Shown: positions 7,049-16,137, counted from the first letter of the stretch. The stretch is 51,658 bases of DNA from Sedimenticola selenatireducens DSM 17993 (GCF_000428045.1 NZ_KE386616.1:31942-83599), one strand, 5' to 3'. Numbers and translations are program-made. The notes: generated by a model not told the origin, from the letters alone.

Positions 7049-8593
7049 ATGACAACAAAATATATTGCTCTGCCGGAAGGTGTGAGCGAACAGCAGTTTG
7101 ACCAGGCTATTGCCGAGTTTCGTCGTGTTTTGGGTGATGAGCACGTACTGATCAAGCCTGAGGAGTTGGCTCCCAACATGAAAATCATGTTGCCGGTGGA
7201 TACCTCCCAGCACACGCCGTCCGCCGCCATCCTGCCTAAAAGCGTCGAACAAGTGCAGGAAATAGTAGCTATCTGCAATCGCTACAAGGTGCCGGTGTGG
7301 CCGGTTTCTACCGGGCGCAACCTCGGCTACGGCTCCGCGGCCCCCGCTACTCGTGGCCAAGTGGTGCTCGATATGCGGCTGATGAACCGCATTTTGGAAG
7401 TCGATGCCGATCTCTGCACCGCACTGGTCGAACCCGGGGTGACCTATCAGCAGCTGCACGATTATATCCGGGAACATGATTTGCCCCTGTGGCTCTCATG
7501 TCCGGCCCCTTCCGCCATCGCCGGGCCAGTGGGTAATTCGCTCGATCGCGGGGTGGGTTATACCCCTTACGGTGAACACTTTCTGTTCCAGTGCGGTATG
7601 GAGGTGGTGATGCCGGACGGCGATGTCTTGCGAACCGGCATGGGGTCCATGTCAAACTCCAATACCTGGCAGGTTTTTAAGTGGGGTTATGGCCCCAGCC
7701 TGGATGGCATTTTTACCCAGTCAAATTATGGCATCGTGACCAAGATGGGGATGTGGCTGATGCCTGCGCCGCCCGCCTTCAAGCCGTTCCTCATTCGCTA
7801 TCCAGATGAGGTCGATATCGACAAAATCGTTGAAACGTTACGCCCCCTGCGCATCGCCATGATCATCCCTAATGCGGTGGTCATTGCGCATACGCTTTGG
7901 GAGGCCGGCGCGTTCGTTCGGCGGAGTGATTTTTACCAAGGCAAAGGTTCGATTTCGGAAGAGGCGGTGGGAGAGATCCGCAAGACCCATAATCTGGGTG
8001 CGTGGAACGTCTATGCCGGCCTCTACGGCAGTCCGGAACAAATCGAAGTGAATTGGAACATCATTAAGGGTGCCGTGGAGGCCTCTGGCGGTGAGCTATT
8101 AACAGAGGAGCAGGTGGGAGACAGTCCCACATTCCGCTACCGCAGAGACTTGATGCGCGGCGATATGAATCTGCAGGAGTTCGGCCTTTATAACTGGCGT
8201 GGGGGTGGTGGGTCACTCTGGTTTGCACCGGTCTCACAGGCGCGCGGGAGTGAGACCTTGAAGCAGATGGATTTAGCCAAGCGCATCCTGGGCAAGTACG
8301 GATTTGATTATGTCGGCGAGTTCATTGTCGGATGGCGCGATATGCACCATGTCATTGATCTCCTATACGACCGAACGAATCCCGAGGAGACCAGTAAAGC
8401 CAATGCCTGTTTCAGGGAACTCATAGATGAGTTCGCGGCGCAGGGCTATGGCATGTACCGCACAAACACGGCTTTTATGGACAAAGTGGCCGACACATAC
8501 GGCCCAGTAAAACGCAAAGTCAATCAGGTGCTTAAACGGGCATTGGACCCTAACGGCATTATTGCTCCGGGAAAGTCGGGTATTTATGTTTAA
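7049..8593 (+). CDS. pchF: 4-cresol dehydrogenase (hydroxylating) flavoprotein subunit, VAO family
   Basis: GAGGAGG at 7036-7042 touches the ATG at 7043, so the ATG at 7049 is the better start, giving 514 residues. The N-terminal half is a PCMH-type FAD-binding domain (PVSTGRNLGYGSAAP, LVEPGVTYQQL). The C-terminal half is the VAO-type cap domain. A Tyr in LYNWRGGGGS lies at residue 381 (383 from the earlier ATG), numerically very near Tyr384, which holds FAD covalently in Pseudomonas PchF. It is the candidate attachment site. The family reaction is methyl oxidation of p-cresol to 4-hydroxybenzyl alcohol and then the aldehyde, with water as oxygen source. No signal peptide is seen. 4-Ethylphenol, vanillyl alcohol or eugenol remain possible substrates. 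Confidence 0.85.
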   Translation: MTTKYIALPEGVSEQQFDQAIAEFRRVLGDEHVLIKPEELAPNMKIMLPVDTSQHTPSAAILPKSVEQVQEIVAICNRYKVPVWPVSTGRNLGYGSAAPATRGQVVLDMRLMNRILEVDADLCTALVEPGVTYQQLHDYIREHDLPLWLSCPAPSAIAGPVGNSLDRGVGYTPYGEHFLFQCGMEVVMPDGDVLRTGMGSMSNSNTWQVFKWGYGPSLDGIFTQSNYGIVTKMGMWLMPAPPAFKPFLIRYPDEVDIDKIVETLRPLRIAMIIPNAVVIAHTLWEAGAFVRRSDFYQGKGSISEEAVGEIRKTHNLGAWNVYAGLYGSPEQIEVNWNIIKGAVEASGGELLTEEQVGDSPTFRYRRDLMRGDMNLQEFGLYNWRGGGGSLWFAPVSQARGSETLKQMDLAKRILGKYGFDYVGEFIVGWRDMHHVIDLLYDRTNPEETSKANACFRELIDEFAAQGYGMYRTNTAFMDKVADTYGPVKRKVNQVLKRALDPNGIIAPGKSGIYV

Positions 8594-8647
8594 CACTCTG
8601 CCCTAAAAACGAAGCGGAAAAGAATCCAATCAAAGTGAGAATGAACC

Positions 8648-10090
8648 ATGCAAGAGTACAGACTATTTATAAATGGTGAATGGGTGGAGACGCAGGATGG
8701 TGAAGTGCTGGATGATATCAATCCGTCCACTGGAGAGGTTTTTGCCCGCGTCCATCAGGCCGGTCCCAAAGATGTGGAGCATGCGATTACCGCGGCCAGT
8801 GCGGCCAGTGTCGCTTGGGGTAAGACGCAACCGGCGGTGCGTGAAGAGATCCTGATTAAGGCGGCGGACTGCCTTCAGGCACGTATTCACGAGATTGCCG
8901 ATGTGTTGATTGACGAGGCCGGTTCGACCTTTGGAAAGGCGATGTTCGAGGCTTCGTTTGTGGTCAACCTGCTGCGAAGTGCGGCTGGTGAAGCACGCCG
9001 TATCTTTGGCGAGACGATGCCCTCGGATGGGCCCGATATCTTCTCCATGTCGGTGCGCCGTCCTCTGGGGGTCATTGCGGGTATTGCGCCCTTCAATTTT
9101 CCTTTCCTGTTGGCTTGTAAAAAAGTGGCATTAGCCATTGCGGCGGGAAATGCCTTTGTCCTTAAACCCTCTGAGGAGACGGCGGTCACGGGTTTGAAGA
9201 TTGCAGAGATATTTGAACAAGCGGGATTGCCCAAAGGCGTACTGAATGTAATTCCGGGAAGCGGCCCCGAGGTGGGCGGACGATTGGTGGATGATCCCCG
9301 GGTGAAGATGATTACCTTTACGGGATCAACGGTAGTGGGTAAGAAACTTGCCGTGCAAGCGGCTCAACAGCTTAAGAAGATCACGTTGGAATTGGGTGGC
9401 AAGAGTCCACTCATTGTACTGGCGGATGCAGATTTGGATTATGCCGTGGATGCCGCCTGCTTCGGTATCTTCCTGCACCAGGGTCAGGTATGTATGGCCA
9501 ATTCGAAGCTGATTGTTGAGGCGGCTGTGTACGATGCCTTCTGTGACAAGTTTGCCGCCAAGGTGAAAAGTCTCAAGGTGGGTGATCCGCGTCAGCCGAA
9601 TACGGTGATTGGCCCATTGATTCGTGGTGCGCAGTGCCAGGTAATCGATCGCCATGTTCAAGATGCTCTTGACAAGGGAGCGCGACTGCTGACTGGCGGT
9701 AGCAGCGAATCCAATTTTTATCAGCCCACCGTTATGGCCGATGTGGGCCCTGACATGCAGATTTATCGTGAGGAGAGTTTTGGTCCCGTGGTTTCGATCA
9801 TCAAGGCGGATGATCATGAGGCGGCCCTCTATATCGCTAATGACAGCGAGTATGGACTCTCTTCAGCGGTTATTACCAACGATCTGCAAAAGGCAATGGA
9901 GCTCTCCCTTCGACTCGAAGCAGGCATGGTGCATATCAATGATTGCACGGTGTTTGATGAGCCACATGTGCCCTTTGGAGGTGTCAAGAAAAGTGGCTTT
10001 GGACGCGAAGGAGGGCGATATTCGATGGAAGAAATGACCGAAGTCAAGTGGATTACCATTCAGATGGGTAAGCGACACTTCCCATTCTAG
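8648..10090 (+). CDS. pchA: Aldehyde dehydrogenase, probably 4-hydroxybenzaldehyde dehydrogenase
   Basis: A 480-residue NAD(P)-dependent aldehyde dehydrogenase with full family architecture. It has the substrate and cofactor motifs (GVIAGIAPFNFPF, GNAFVLKPSEE), catalytic Glu248 in LELGGKSP and catalytic nucleophile Cys282 in HQGQVCMAN. It follows the flavoprotein gene by 54 bp in the same direction. In known p-cresol operons the aldehyde dehydrogenase PchA converts 4-hydroxybenzaldehyde to 4-hydroxybenzoate. That assignment is by context, since the family is broad (vanillin and benzaldehyde dehydrogenases look alike). Here the gene is downstream of pchF rather than at the operon front. Confidence 0.82.
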   Translation: MQEYRLFINGEWVETQDGEVLDDINPSTGEVFARVHQAGPKDVEHAITAASAASVAWGKTQPAVREEILIKAADCLQARIHEIADVLIDEAGSTFGKAMFEASFVVNLLRSAAGEARRIFGETMPSDGPDIFSMSVRRPLGVIAGIAPFNFPFLLACKKVALAIAAGNAFVLKPSEETAVTGLKIAEIFEQAGLPKGVLNVIPGSGPEVGGRLVDDPRVKMITFTGSTVVGKKLAVQAAQQLKKITLELGGKSPLIVLADADLDYAVDAACFGIFLHQGQVCMANSKLIVEAAVYDAFCDKFAAKVKSLKVGDPRQPNTVIGPLIRGAQCQVIDRHVQDALDKGARLLTGGSSESNFYQPTVMADVGPDMQIYREESFGPVVSIIKADDHEAALYIANDSEYGLSSAVITNDLQKAMELSLRLEAGMVHINDCTVFDEPHVPFGGVKKSGFGREGGRYSMEEMTEVKWITIQMGKRHFPF

Positions 10091-10185
10091 AACCCGGAAA
10101 ACATCAACCCTGTGCAGTTTGTATGTGTGGCCACAGCTGTTGTGGTCAAAGCAGGAGTCTGCACGCCATAATAAAGTGAAAAGTG

Positions 10186-11796
10186 ATGGAAAAGACGGTT
10201 GAAAGATATTTTCCCTCGGGTGCGATGAATGCGGTCGAGGAGTTGATTGGGCCTGCATTGTCAAAGGGGTTGGAGCAACAGACCGCCCTGATAGGGGATA
10301 CAAAATCTCTTACTTACGGTGAGTTGGATTTGCTCGTTAACCGGTATTCGGATGCCCTGCGTACGGCGGGCGTAGTGCGGGAAAATCGTGTGCTCTTTAT
10401 GCTTAACGATAGCCCCGATTTTGTGGCTGCTTACCTAGGGGCTATGCACATGGGGGCTGTTTCGATTGCCTTTAATGTGCGTTCAGCAGCCAAGGATCTG
10501 CTGTTTGTTATCGAGGACAGCAACTGCACCATGCTGGTCATTGATGCTGCCTATCTACCTATCTACCTGCAGATCGCGGATAGAATAAAGCACCCCCTGA
10601 AAGTGGTGGTCGATGGTGACTATGAGGGCGATCTTCCAACGCTGGGCAGCTTTGTCGAAAGTGGCGCAACGCGCTCACCGGCGCTCAAGGTGTCACCCGA
10701 TGATATGGCTTTCTGGGTCTATACCTCTGGCACTACAGGGACCCCGAAGGCGGCGGTGCACCTGCATCACGATGTAATAATTGCCGACCTGCATATGCGG
10801 GAAAATCTGGGAGTTGAGCCTGGTGACAGGATATTCTCTACTTCCAAACTGTTTTTTGCCTATGCCCTGGGCCACTCCTTGTTGGGAGGGTTGCGTAGCT
10901 GTGCCACGATTATCCTGACCAAACAGTGGCCGGATGCAGCTGCAATTGCGGAGCTAATTCGCCGCCATCAGCCTGACTTGGTCTTTAGCGTGCCTACCCT
11001 TTATCGCAATCTGTTGCGGGATGGTGTTGCGGATACTGCGCCATTTAAATCTGTAAGGGTCTATGTCTCTGCTGGTGAAAAACTACCCGTTAAGCTGTTT
11101 GATCAATGGCGGCTGGCAACAGGACGCCCAATTCTTGAGGGTATTGGTACTTCAGAGACACTGTTCCTTTATGTAACCAACAGCATCAAGCAGTTTCGTT
11201 CCGGGAGTTGTGGCAAGCCCGTACCCTGGGCGGAAATCAAGCTCATGGATGAGTCAGAACAGGCTATCTCCACTACTGAAACACCGGGACAACTTTGGGT
11301 GCGCATGCCCTCAGTCGCCGATCGTTACTGGAATCGCCAGGATCAATCCCGTAAATCTTTTCATGGCCATTGGTACAAGACCGGTGACATGTTCCGTGTT
11401 GATGAAGATGGATGGTGGTACCACCTGGGACGTGGTGACGAGATGCTGAAGATCTCCGGGCAGTGGGTGAGCCCGGCGGAAATAGAAGCTTGTGCGCTGA
11501 CAGTGCCCGGGGTAGAAGCTGCAGCCGTTATTGGCTATTCAAATGAAGATAGTCTGGTCCGCTCCGCGTTGTTCGTCGTGCCCCAGCAAAGGGGTACGGA
11601 TGATGACATGTTGGCTGACAAGATCCGTCAGGCCTTGATTCAGACACTCTCCATCTACAAATGCCCGCGCATTATCCGTCTCGTTGATGAAATGCCCTGC
11701 ACGGCGTCCGGAAAGATGCAGAAGTATAAACTGCGCGAGCTATTACGCGAGGGGGCTGGTGAAGGAGATCAGAGTGCTTGTCAAGTCGAGGTTTAA
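10186..11796 (+). CDS. Benzoate-CoA ligase family enzyme (4-hydroxybenzoate-CoA ligase candidate)
   Basis: A 536-residue AMP-forming acyl/aryl-CoA ligase. ATG 10186 is preferred over the GTG one codon earlier. The P-loop YTSGTTGTPKAAVH, the YKTGD motif and the C-terminal catalytic lysine context (MPCTASGKMQKYKLREL) are intact, so it should adenylate and thioesterify its acid. The whole-protein pattern is that of benzoate-CoA ligase type enzymes. Being last in the operon after the aldehyde dehydrogenase, its substrate is most likely 4-hydroxybenzoate. Forming 4-hydroxybenzoyl-CoA points to the anaerobic benzoyl-CoA route rather than ring hydroxylation by PobA, but no reductase genes are in the window. 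Confidence 0.82.
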   Translation: MEKTVERYFPSGAMNAVEELIGPALSKGLEQQTALIGDTKSLTYGELDLLVNRYSDALRTAGVVRENRVLFMLNDSPDFVAAYLGAMHMGAVSIAFNVRSAAKDLLFVIEDSNCTMLVIDAAYLPIYLQIADRIKHPLKVVVDGDYEGDLPTLGSFVESGATRSPALKVSPDDMAFWVYTSGTTGTPKAAVHLHHDVIIADLHMRENLGVEPGDRIFSTSKLFFAYALGHSLLGGLRSCATIILTKQWPDAAAIAELIRRHQPDLVFSVPTLYRNLLRDGVADTAPFKSVRVYVSAGEKLPVKLFDQWRLATGRPILEGIGTSETLFLYVTNSIKQFRSGSCGKPVPWAEIKLMDESEQAISTTETPGQLWVRMPSVADRYWNRQDQSRKSFHGHWYKTGDMFRVDEDGWWYHLGRGDEMLKISGQWVSPAEIEACALTVPGVEAAAVIGYSNEDSLVRSALFVVPQQRGTDDDMLADKIRQALIQTLSIYKCPRIIRLVDEMPCTASGKMQKYKLRELLREGAGEGDQSACQVEV

Positions 11797-12029
11797 GTCA
11801 GGGCCGTGGTTAAAACAGAGCAGTTACCGTTTTAGATCGAATCTTCAGTGGAGAGATAAATCAATGAGATAGTGAAGTATACCAAGTTTTATGAGGTGTT
11901 TTATTTAAAGAAAATCGAGAATCAAATTTTTGGTTTATGTAGCCAGATAAGTGTTGGAAGTACTTGTTTAGGTCCGCCTTAAACAAAACCAGAGAGTTTT
12001 GTATTTTAAAATAACGTTGGAGTGGAGCA

Positions 12030-12911
12030 ATGAATAAATTATTAATAGGTATAGTATGTTTTGGTCTGTCACTGAGCGCCTGTGCAGGTGGTCATTATGT
12101 TCCTGGAATTGAAGGTATAAAAGGGGCATCTGTCCCTCCACCAGGTAATTATTATCTTGGCTACTTAGTAAAGTATGACATTGATGCATTGAAAGCACCG
12201 GGTACAGATACAGATATCCCAACTAATAACAATGGAACGGTTACTGCCATAGCAAACCGTATTGTGCATATTACAAATACTAAATTATTAGGTGCTGATT
12301 ACGGAATGGAAGTAATCATTCCTGTAATAAACAAAGATTTCAATTTTAGTGCTGCTGGTTATGCAGATGAAAAAACTGCTGTAGGAGATATTTTTATTGG
12401 TCCGGTCGTGCTCGGGTGGCATGGCGATCGTTGGGATGCGGTAGGTGCAGCAGGTATTTGGCTGGATACGGCTAACAGTGCTGAGATGGCTTCTGCAGGT
12501 AATGGATATCGATCAGTAATGCTAACCGGCGGTGGTACCACGTACTTGAACGCAGATAAAAGCCTGTCAGCGTCAGCTCTGATGCGTTACGAGATAAACT
12601 CAAAAGATGATGCCGGATTAGAACCAGGTGACCAGATTTCTTTCGAATGGGGAATTGGCAAAAAAATCAATAATAACGTAGAGCTTGGTCTGGTTGGCTA
12701 TGATCAGTGGCAAGTAAGCAAGGATAAGGGAACGGGATCAACAACTAATAAATTCAGCAAGCATGCAATTGGTGTCGAGGGCTCTTACTTTTCTACTACG
12801 ATAGGTGGTGTATTAAAAGCTGCCTATTACAATGAATATGCTATTGAAGCTGGCAGTAATCCAGCTCCTTCCGGCAACACTATTCGGTTGACTTTGATCA
12901 AGCCATTTTAA
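12030..12911 (+). CDS. Outer-membrane protein, MetA-pathway phenol degradation family
   Basis: A 293-residue protein behind GGAGTGGAG. It has an N-terminal export signal with a lipobox-like LSAC (Cys18) followed directly by GGHYVPGIEGIKGASVPPPG, the hallmark start of the Phenol_MetA_deg family. The rest alternates short hydrophobic beta-strand-like segments and ends in Phe (IKPF), as beta-barrel outer-membrane proteins do. Such proteins often sit beside aromatic or hydrocarbon catabolic genes and are thought to aid substrate entry. Codon use is clearly more AT-rich than in neighbours, suggesting separate acquisition. Whether it is lipid-modified at Cys18 or cleaved normally cannot be told. 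Confidence 0.78.
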   Translation: MNKLLIGIVCFGLSLSACAGGHYVPGIEGIKGASVPPPGNYYLGYLVKYDIDALKAPGTDTDIPTNNNGTVTAIANRIVHITNTKLLGADYGMEVIIPVINKDFNFSAAGYADEKTAVGDIFIGPVVLGWHGDRWDAVGAAGIWLDTANSAEMASAGNGYRSVMLTGGGTTYLNADKSLSASALMRYEINSKDDAGLEPGDQISFEWGIGKKINNNVELGLVGYDQWQVSKDKGTGSTTNKFSKHAIGVEGSYFSTTIGGVLKAAYYNEYAIEAGSNPAPSGNTIRLTLIKPF

Positions 12912-13603
12912 ACGGTGCTCTTGGTTTAAGTAGTGCCCCGGCAGAAGCGGTGTATTTTATCGAACAAGGCTGAAATCCAGTTTGTGTTTTCTTGGCTAGC
13001 AATACGCTTATTACCTAGTGGGCTATGCGGTTAATTCTGAAACGAAAGTTTATATTGAAAGCGTTGATTGATCTGTAGACGCGTCACTGCAACACGAATT
13101 CTGAGTCCTTTTAGTTTTTCGTTGTTTATGGTTATTCACATAACTTTCCGCATGGCCCACTAGATCCTGCTGAAAAAGCAGGACTTATCGAAAATGCATT
13201 AGATGCACATTGACCGAGGCATAATGGTGCACGACAACCACTACAGAGGTGAGGATCATATGAAAAGGCAAATAGGTATGCCTGACCCAGATCGACTACG
13301 ACTGTGAGATGGCTTTTGTCTCCGTCTCTGAAAAGGATAGCGAAAGTGAGGCTCTGGCCGTTGTCTGGATCGTTACCGATCCCAATAATCAGGCCTGGGT
13401 TGGCTGTGTGAACCGGGCATGCCATCTTGTCGGTTTTGAAACTACCGGCCACCCGCGACCAAGCCAAATTGATTATTCTTAAAGACAACATCGCATAATA
13501 ACCCTACTCTGTGCCAGAATTATGCGCGTCACAGCGATCGGCTGATCATTGTGGTGCCCGTAACCCGGATTTAACTCACTGGAACTGTTGATCAATACCT
13601 GTC
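12912..13603. other. Gene-free decayed stretch
   Basis: No intact gene was recognised. It contains a 7-bp hairpin TCCTGCT-GAAAA-AGCAGGA at 13165-13183 without a T-run, and an acetyltransferase remnant at ~13279-13440. The minus-strand 119-codon ORF covering 13132-13491 overlaps that remnant and has no recognisable domain, so it is taken as a shadow. Confidence 0.5.
13279..13440 (+). pseudogene. Pat-type GNAT acetyltransferase remnant
   Basis: The frame from 13279 reads CLTQIDYDCEMAFVSVSEKDSESEALAVVWIVTDPNNQA (split here: CLTQIDYDCEMAFV, then VVWIVTDPNNQ). These are recognisable pieces of the GNAT domain at the C-terminus of Pat/acetyl-CoA synthetase-like protein acetyltransferases, which carry x-L-T-Q-I-D-Y-D-R-E-M-A and D-P-D-N blocks. 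A TAG precedes the segment in frame, and the expected acetyl-CoA-binding block is missing, so only a fragment remains. Confidence 0.5.
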
Positions 13604-14815
13604 ATGAAGCGCTTATGGCTGATGCTCTGTTTGCTGGCGGGGTGCCTGGTATCCACCCTGGGATATGCGCTGCCGCCACTGCAATTGTTTGTCGACATCA
13701 CACCGCCGGGAGGCGTGCTGACCCTGCCGGCAGGGAGCTATGCCGGTCCGGTGGTGATCCGACGGCCGATCATTATTGACGGCAGGGGCGAGGTGACGGT
13801 GGATGGTGAGGGTGGCGGCACCGTGGTTACGGTCCTGGCGGACGGGGTGACAATCCGTGGCCTGCACCTGACCAACTCCGGCCATTCCCATGATCAGGTG
13901 GACGCCGCTCTGCTGCTGGCGGCGGATGACGCGCTGGTGGAGGACAACCGCATGGATGACGTGTTGTTCGGGATTCATATTCGCCAGGCCAACGGCAATG
14001 TGGTCCGCAACAATCGGATTGAGTCGCGTGCGGAGGAACCCAGCCTGCGCGGGGAGGGCATTCGCGTCTGGTACAGCAGCGACAACCTGATGGAAGGTAA
14101 CCACATCACTCAGGTCCGGGATGTGGTGTTTACCAACTCGTCGGATAACCGCTTTATCGGCAACACCATCGAGAACAGCCGCATCGGCATGGAGCTGATC
14201 TTTTCGCCCGATAACGAAATAGCTGAAAATACCCTGATCAGAAACACCACGGGTATTGTGCTGATCTACTCCAACGGCGTGGTCATTCGGGAAAACCGGC
14301 TGCTGAATATGCCGGATGCCACCAGTTCCGCGCTGGCGGTGAAAGAGAGTTCCCAGGTGCGGCTGGAGGCCAACGATATTGTCCGCTGTGCCGTTGGCCT
14401 GACCGCCAACTCGCCCACCGATCCGGAGAATATCATCTATCTCACCAATAACCACTTTGCCTACAACGATGTGGCGATGTACTTCTATGGTGAAAAGGGC
14501 GGGCATATCATTCATGGCAACCGTTTTACCGGCAATATCATACCCATCGCCGTGAGTGCCGCCTCCAGCGCTCTGGACAACGACTGGCGGGGCAACGCCT
14601 GGGACACCTACGAAGGATTCGACCGGGACCTGGATGGTACCGGTGATACCCCGCACAATATATATCTCTATTCCGACCGGCTCTGGATGGACCGGCCGAT
14701 GGCGCGCTTCTTCCGTGGCTCCCCGGTGCTGGAGATGGTGGATTTTATCGAGCGTCTGGCGCCCTTTTCCATGCCCGACCTGATCCTCTCTGACCCTTCA
14801 CCGCGCATGCACTGA
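13604..14815 (+). CDS. NosD-like periplasmic parallel beta-helix protein
   Basis: A 403-residue protein with a Sec signal peptide (first ~22 residues, ending near GYALP). It then has many imperfect ~22-residue coils with N-x-I/V spacing (VEDNRMDDVLFGI, VRNNRIESR, MEGNHITQV, IGNTIENSRIGMEL), the signature of right-handed parallel beta-helix (NosD/CASH) proteins. The nearest named family is NosD, needed for copper-site maturation of nitrous oxide reductase. No nosZ, nosF or nosY is adjacent; the next gene is a HugZ-like protein. It may be a detached nosD or a different beta-helix maturation factor. Confidence 0.75.
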   Translation: MKRLWLMLCLLAGCLVSTLGYALPPLQLFVDITPPGGVLTLPAGSYAGPVVIRRPIIIDGRGEVTVDGEGGGTVVTVLADGVTIRGLHLTNSGHSHDQVDAALLLAADDALVEDNRMDDVLFGIHIRQANGNVVRNNRIESRAEEPSLRGEGIRVWYSSDNLMEGNHITQVRDVVFTNSSDNRFIGNTIENSRIGMELIFSPDNEIAENTLIRNTTGIVLIYSNGVVIRENRLLNMPDATSSALAVKESSQVRLEANDIVRCAVGLTANSPTDPENIIYLTNNHFAYNDVAMYFYGEKGGHIIHGNRFTGNIIPIAVSAASSALDNDWRGNAWDTYEGFDRDLDGTGDTPHNIYLYSDRLWMDRPMARFFRGSPVLEMVDFIERLAPFSMPDLILSDPSPRMH

Positions 14816-14891
14816 AGCGTTGGACGGGGTTTATCTCCGCGTCGCCTCGTGTCAGCATGGGCGTCTGTTTTTCAACCGATGACTGTGCTTT

Positions 14892-15398
14892 ATGACCACC
14901 CCCGAATCAACCGATCTGCGACAGGCAGAGGCGGACCTTCAAGCTCTGATTGATTCGCACCAGACCCTGCTGCTCTCCACCGTGACGGCCACAGGTCAGC
15001 CGGCAATCAGCTATGCCCCCTATGTCCGGGATGCGTCGGGCCGTTTCTATATCTTTATCAGTGACCTGGCGGAGCATACGGGCAATCTGCAGCAGCAGGG
15101 CAGTGCCGCGATCCTGTTTGTCCGTCCGGAGGCGGAAACCCGCAACCCGTTCGCCCGGGAGCGGGTGATCCTGCAGTGCCGGGCGGGTGAGGTTCCCGAG
15201 ACCGATACAAATCATGCCGCCATGCTGTCTCGGCTGGAGCAGCGTTTTGGCGATACCGTGGCCCTGTTGCGCCGCCTGCCGGACTTCCATCTGTTTGCCC
15301 TGACGCCACAGTCGGGTCGCTATGTGGCGGGCTTTGGCAAGGCGTATGATCTGGAGTTGCCGGCCGGTACTCTTCGTCCCGTCTCGCCGCCGGACTGA
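14892..15398 (+). CDS. HugZ/HutZ-like haem-utilisation protein, PNPOx-like fold
   Basis: This 168-residue protein has the pyridoxamine-phosphate-oxidase-like split barrel (LLLSTVTATGQPAISYAPYV, FYIFISDLAEHTGNL) and near its end GRYVAGFGKAYDL, the motif typical of HugZ/HutZ haem-degrading proteins. It is close to the ~170 residues of HutZ. Family members bind haem and open the ring to release iron. No haem uptake genes are near, so the link to iron supply rests on the family only. The downstream trmN6 frame starts 8 bp after its stop. Confidence 0.75.
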   Translation: MTTPESTDLRQAEADLQALIDSHQTLLLSTVTATGQPAISYAPYVRDASGRFYIFISDLAEHTGNLQQQGSAAILFVRPEAETRNPFARERVILQCRAGEVPETDTNHAAMLSRLEQRFGDTVALLRRLPDFHLFALTPQSGRYVAGFGKAYDLELPAGTLRPVSPPD

Positions 15399-15405
15399 GT
15401 GCGCG

Positions 15406-16137
15406 GTGTCGATTTTCCGCTTTCAGCGATTCAGCGTGCAGCAGGGTGAGACCGCCATGAAGGTGTGCACTGACGCCACGCTGTTTGGCGCCATGGCGCC
15501 GGTTGCCGGCGGCGAGCGAGTGCTGGACATCGGTGCCGGCAGCGGGCTGCTGTCGCTGATGCTGATGCAGCTGGGGGCGGGCCATGTCACTGCCGTGGAA
15601 TTGACCGAACAGGCGTGTCGGGACGCCGCCGTCAATTTCTCCGCCAGTCCCTGGTCTGAGCGGTTGGAACTGGTGTGGCAGTCGATACAGGACTATGCCG
15701 AATGCTGCGATCAACGTTATGACCTGATCATCAGCAACCCACCGTTTTTTGAGCAGCACAGTAAAAACAGCGTCAATCTGCGCCGCCTGGCCCGCCATGC
15801 CGATCTGCTGCCGCACCATGAACTGGTGCGGCTTGTAGCCCGGTTATTGGGTGAGGCCGGGCGCTTCTATCTGCTGATTCCGGCACATGAGGTGGTCCGG
15901 ATTACTGATCTGGCGGCGGCTGCCGGCCTGTGGCTGACCGGGCGGGTCGACTATGCCGGGCTTGCCCACAGCCGGGCCAAGGTGGCCGCGCTCACCTTCA
16001 GTCGCCGACCTGAAATGTTCGTCTGCCGCCGGCTGGTCATCTATAATGCGCCGCGCGCCTACAGCGAAGAGAGTGCCCGTTATCTCTCCCCCTTTCTGTT
16101 ACGATTTGCCGCCCCGGCCGACTGGCAGCAAGCGTAG
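15406..16137 (+). CDS. trmN6: tRNA1(Val) (adenine-37-N6)-methyltransferase
   Basis: The GTG at 15406 gives SIFRFQRFSVQQ at the N-terminus and 243 residues, nearly the E. coli length. The SAM-binding motif is VLDIGAGSGLLSLMLMQ and the catalytic N6-adenine methylase motif is NPPFF. The segment MKVCTDATLFGA is characteristic of the YfiC/TrmN6 family. It methylates A37 of tRNA1(Val). Initiation 8 bp after the hugZ-like stop suggests translational coupling. An in-frame upstream start at 15322 would overlap the previous gene and add residues not in the family. Confidence 0.88.
   Translation: MSIFRFQRFSVQQGETAMKVCTDATLFGAMAPVAGGERVLDIGAGSGLLSLMLMQLGAGHVTAVELTEQACRDAAVNFSASPWSERLELVWQSIQDYAECCDQRYDLIISNPPFFEQHSKNSVNLRRLARHADLLPHHELVRLVARLLGEAGRFYLLIPAHEVVRITDLAAAAGLWLTGRVDYAGLAHSRAKVAALTFSRRPEMFVCRRLVIYNAPRAYSEESARYLSPFLLRFAAPADWQQA

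Noticed and set aside
6746-7477. Large minus-strand ORF of 243 codons
   Set aside because: It is antisense to the pchX-like and pchF-like genes, His/Gln-rich without a domain, and a typical shadow of GC-biased codons.
13132-13491. Minus-strand 119-codon ORF
   Set aside because: No recognisable domain, and the plus strand of the same DNA carries an acetyltransferase remnant.
13613-14656. Minus-strand 347-codon ORF
   Set aside because: It is antisense to the NosD-like gene, whose signal peptide and beta-helix repeats are convincing. The long opposite frame is a shadow.
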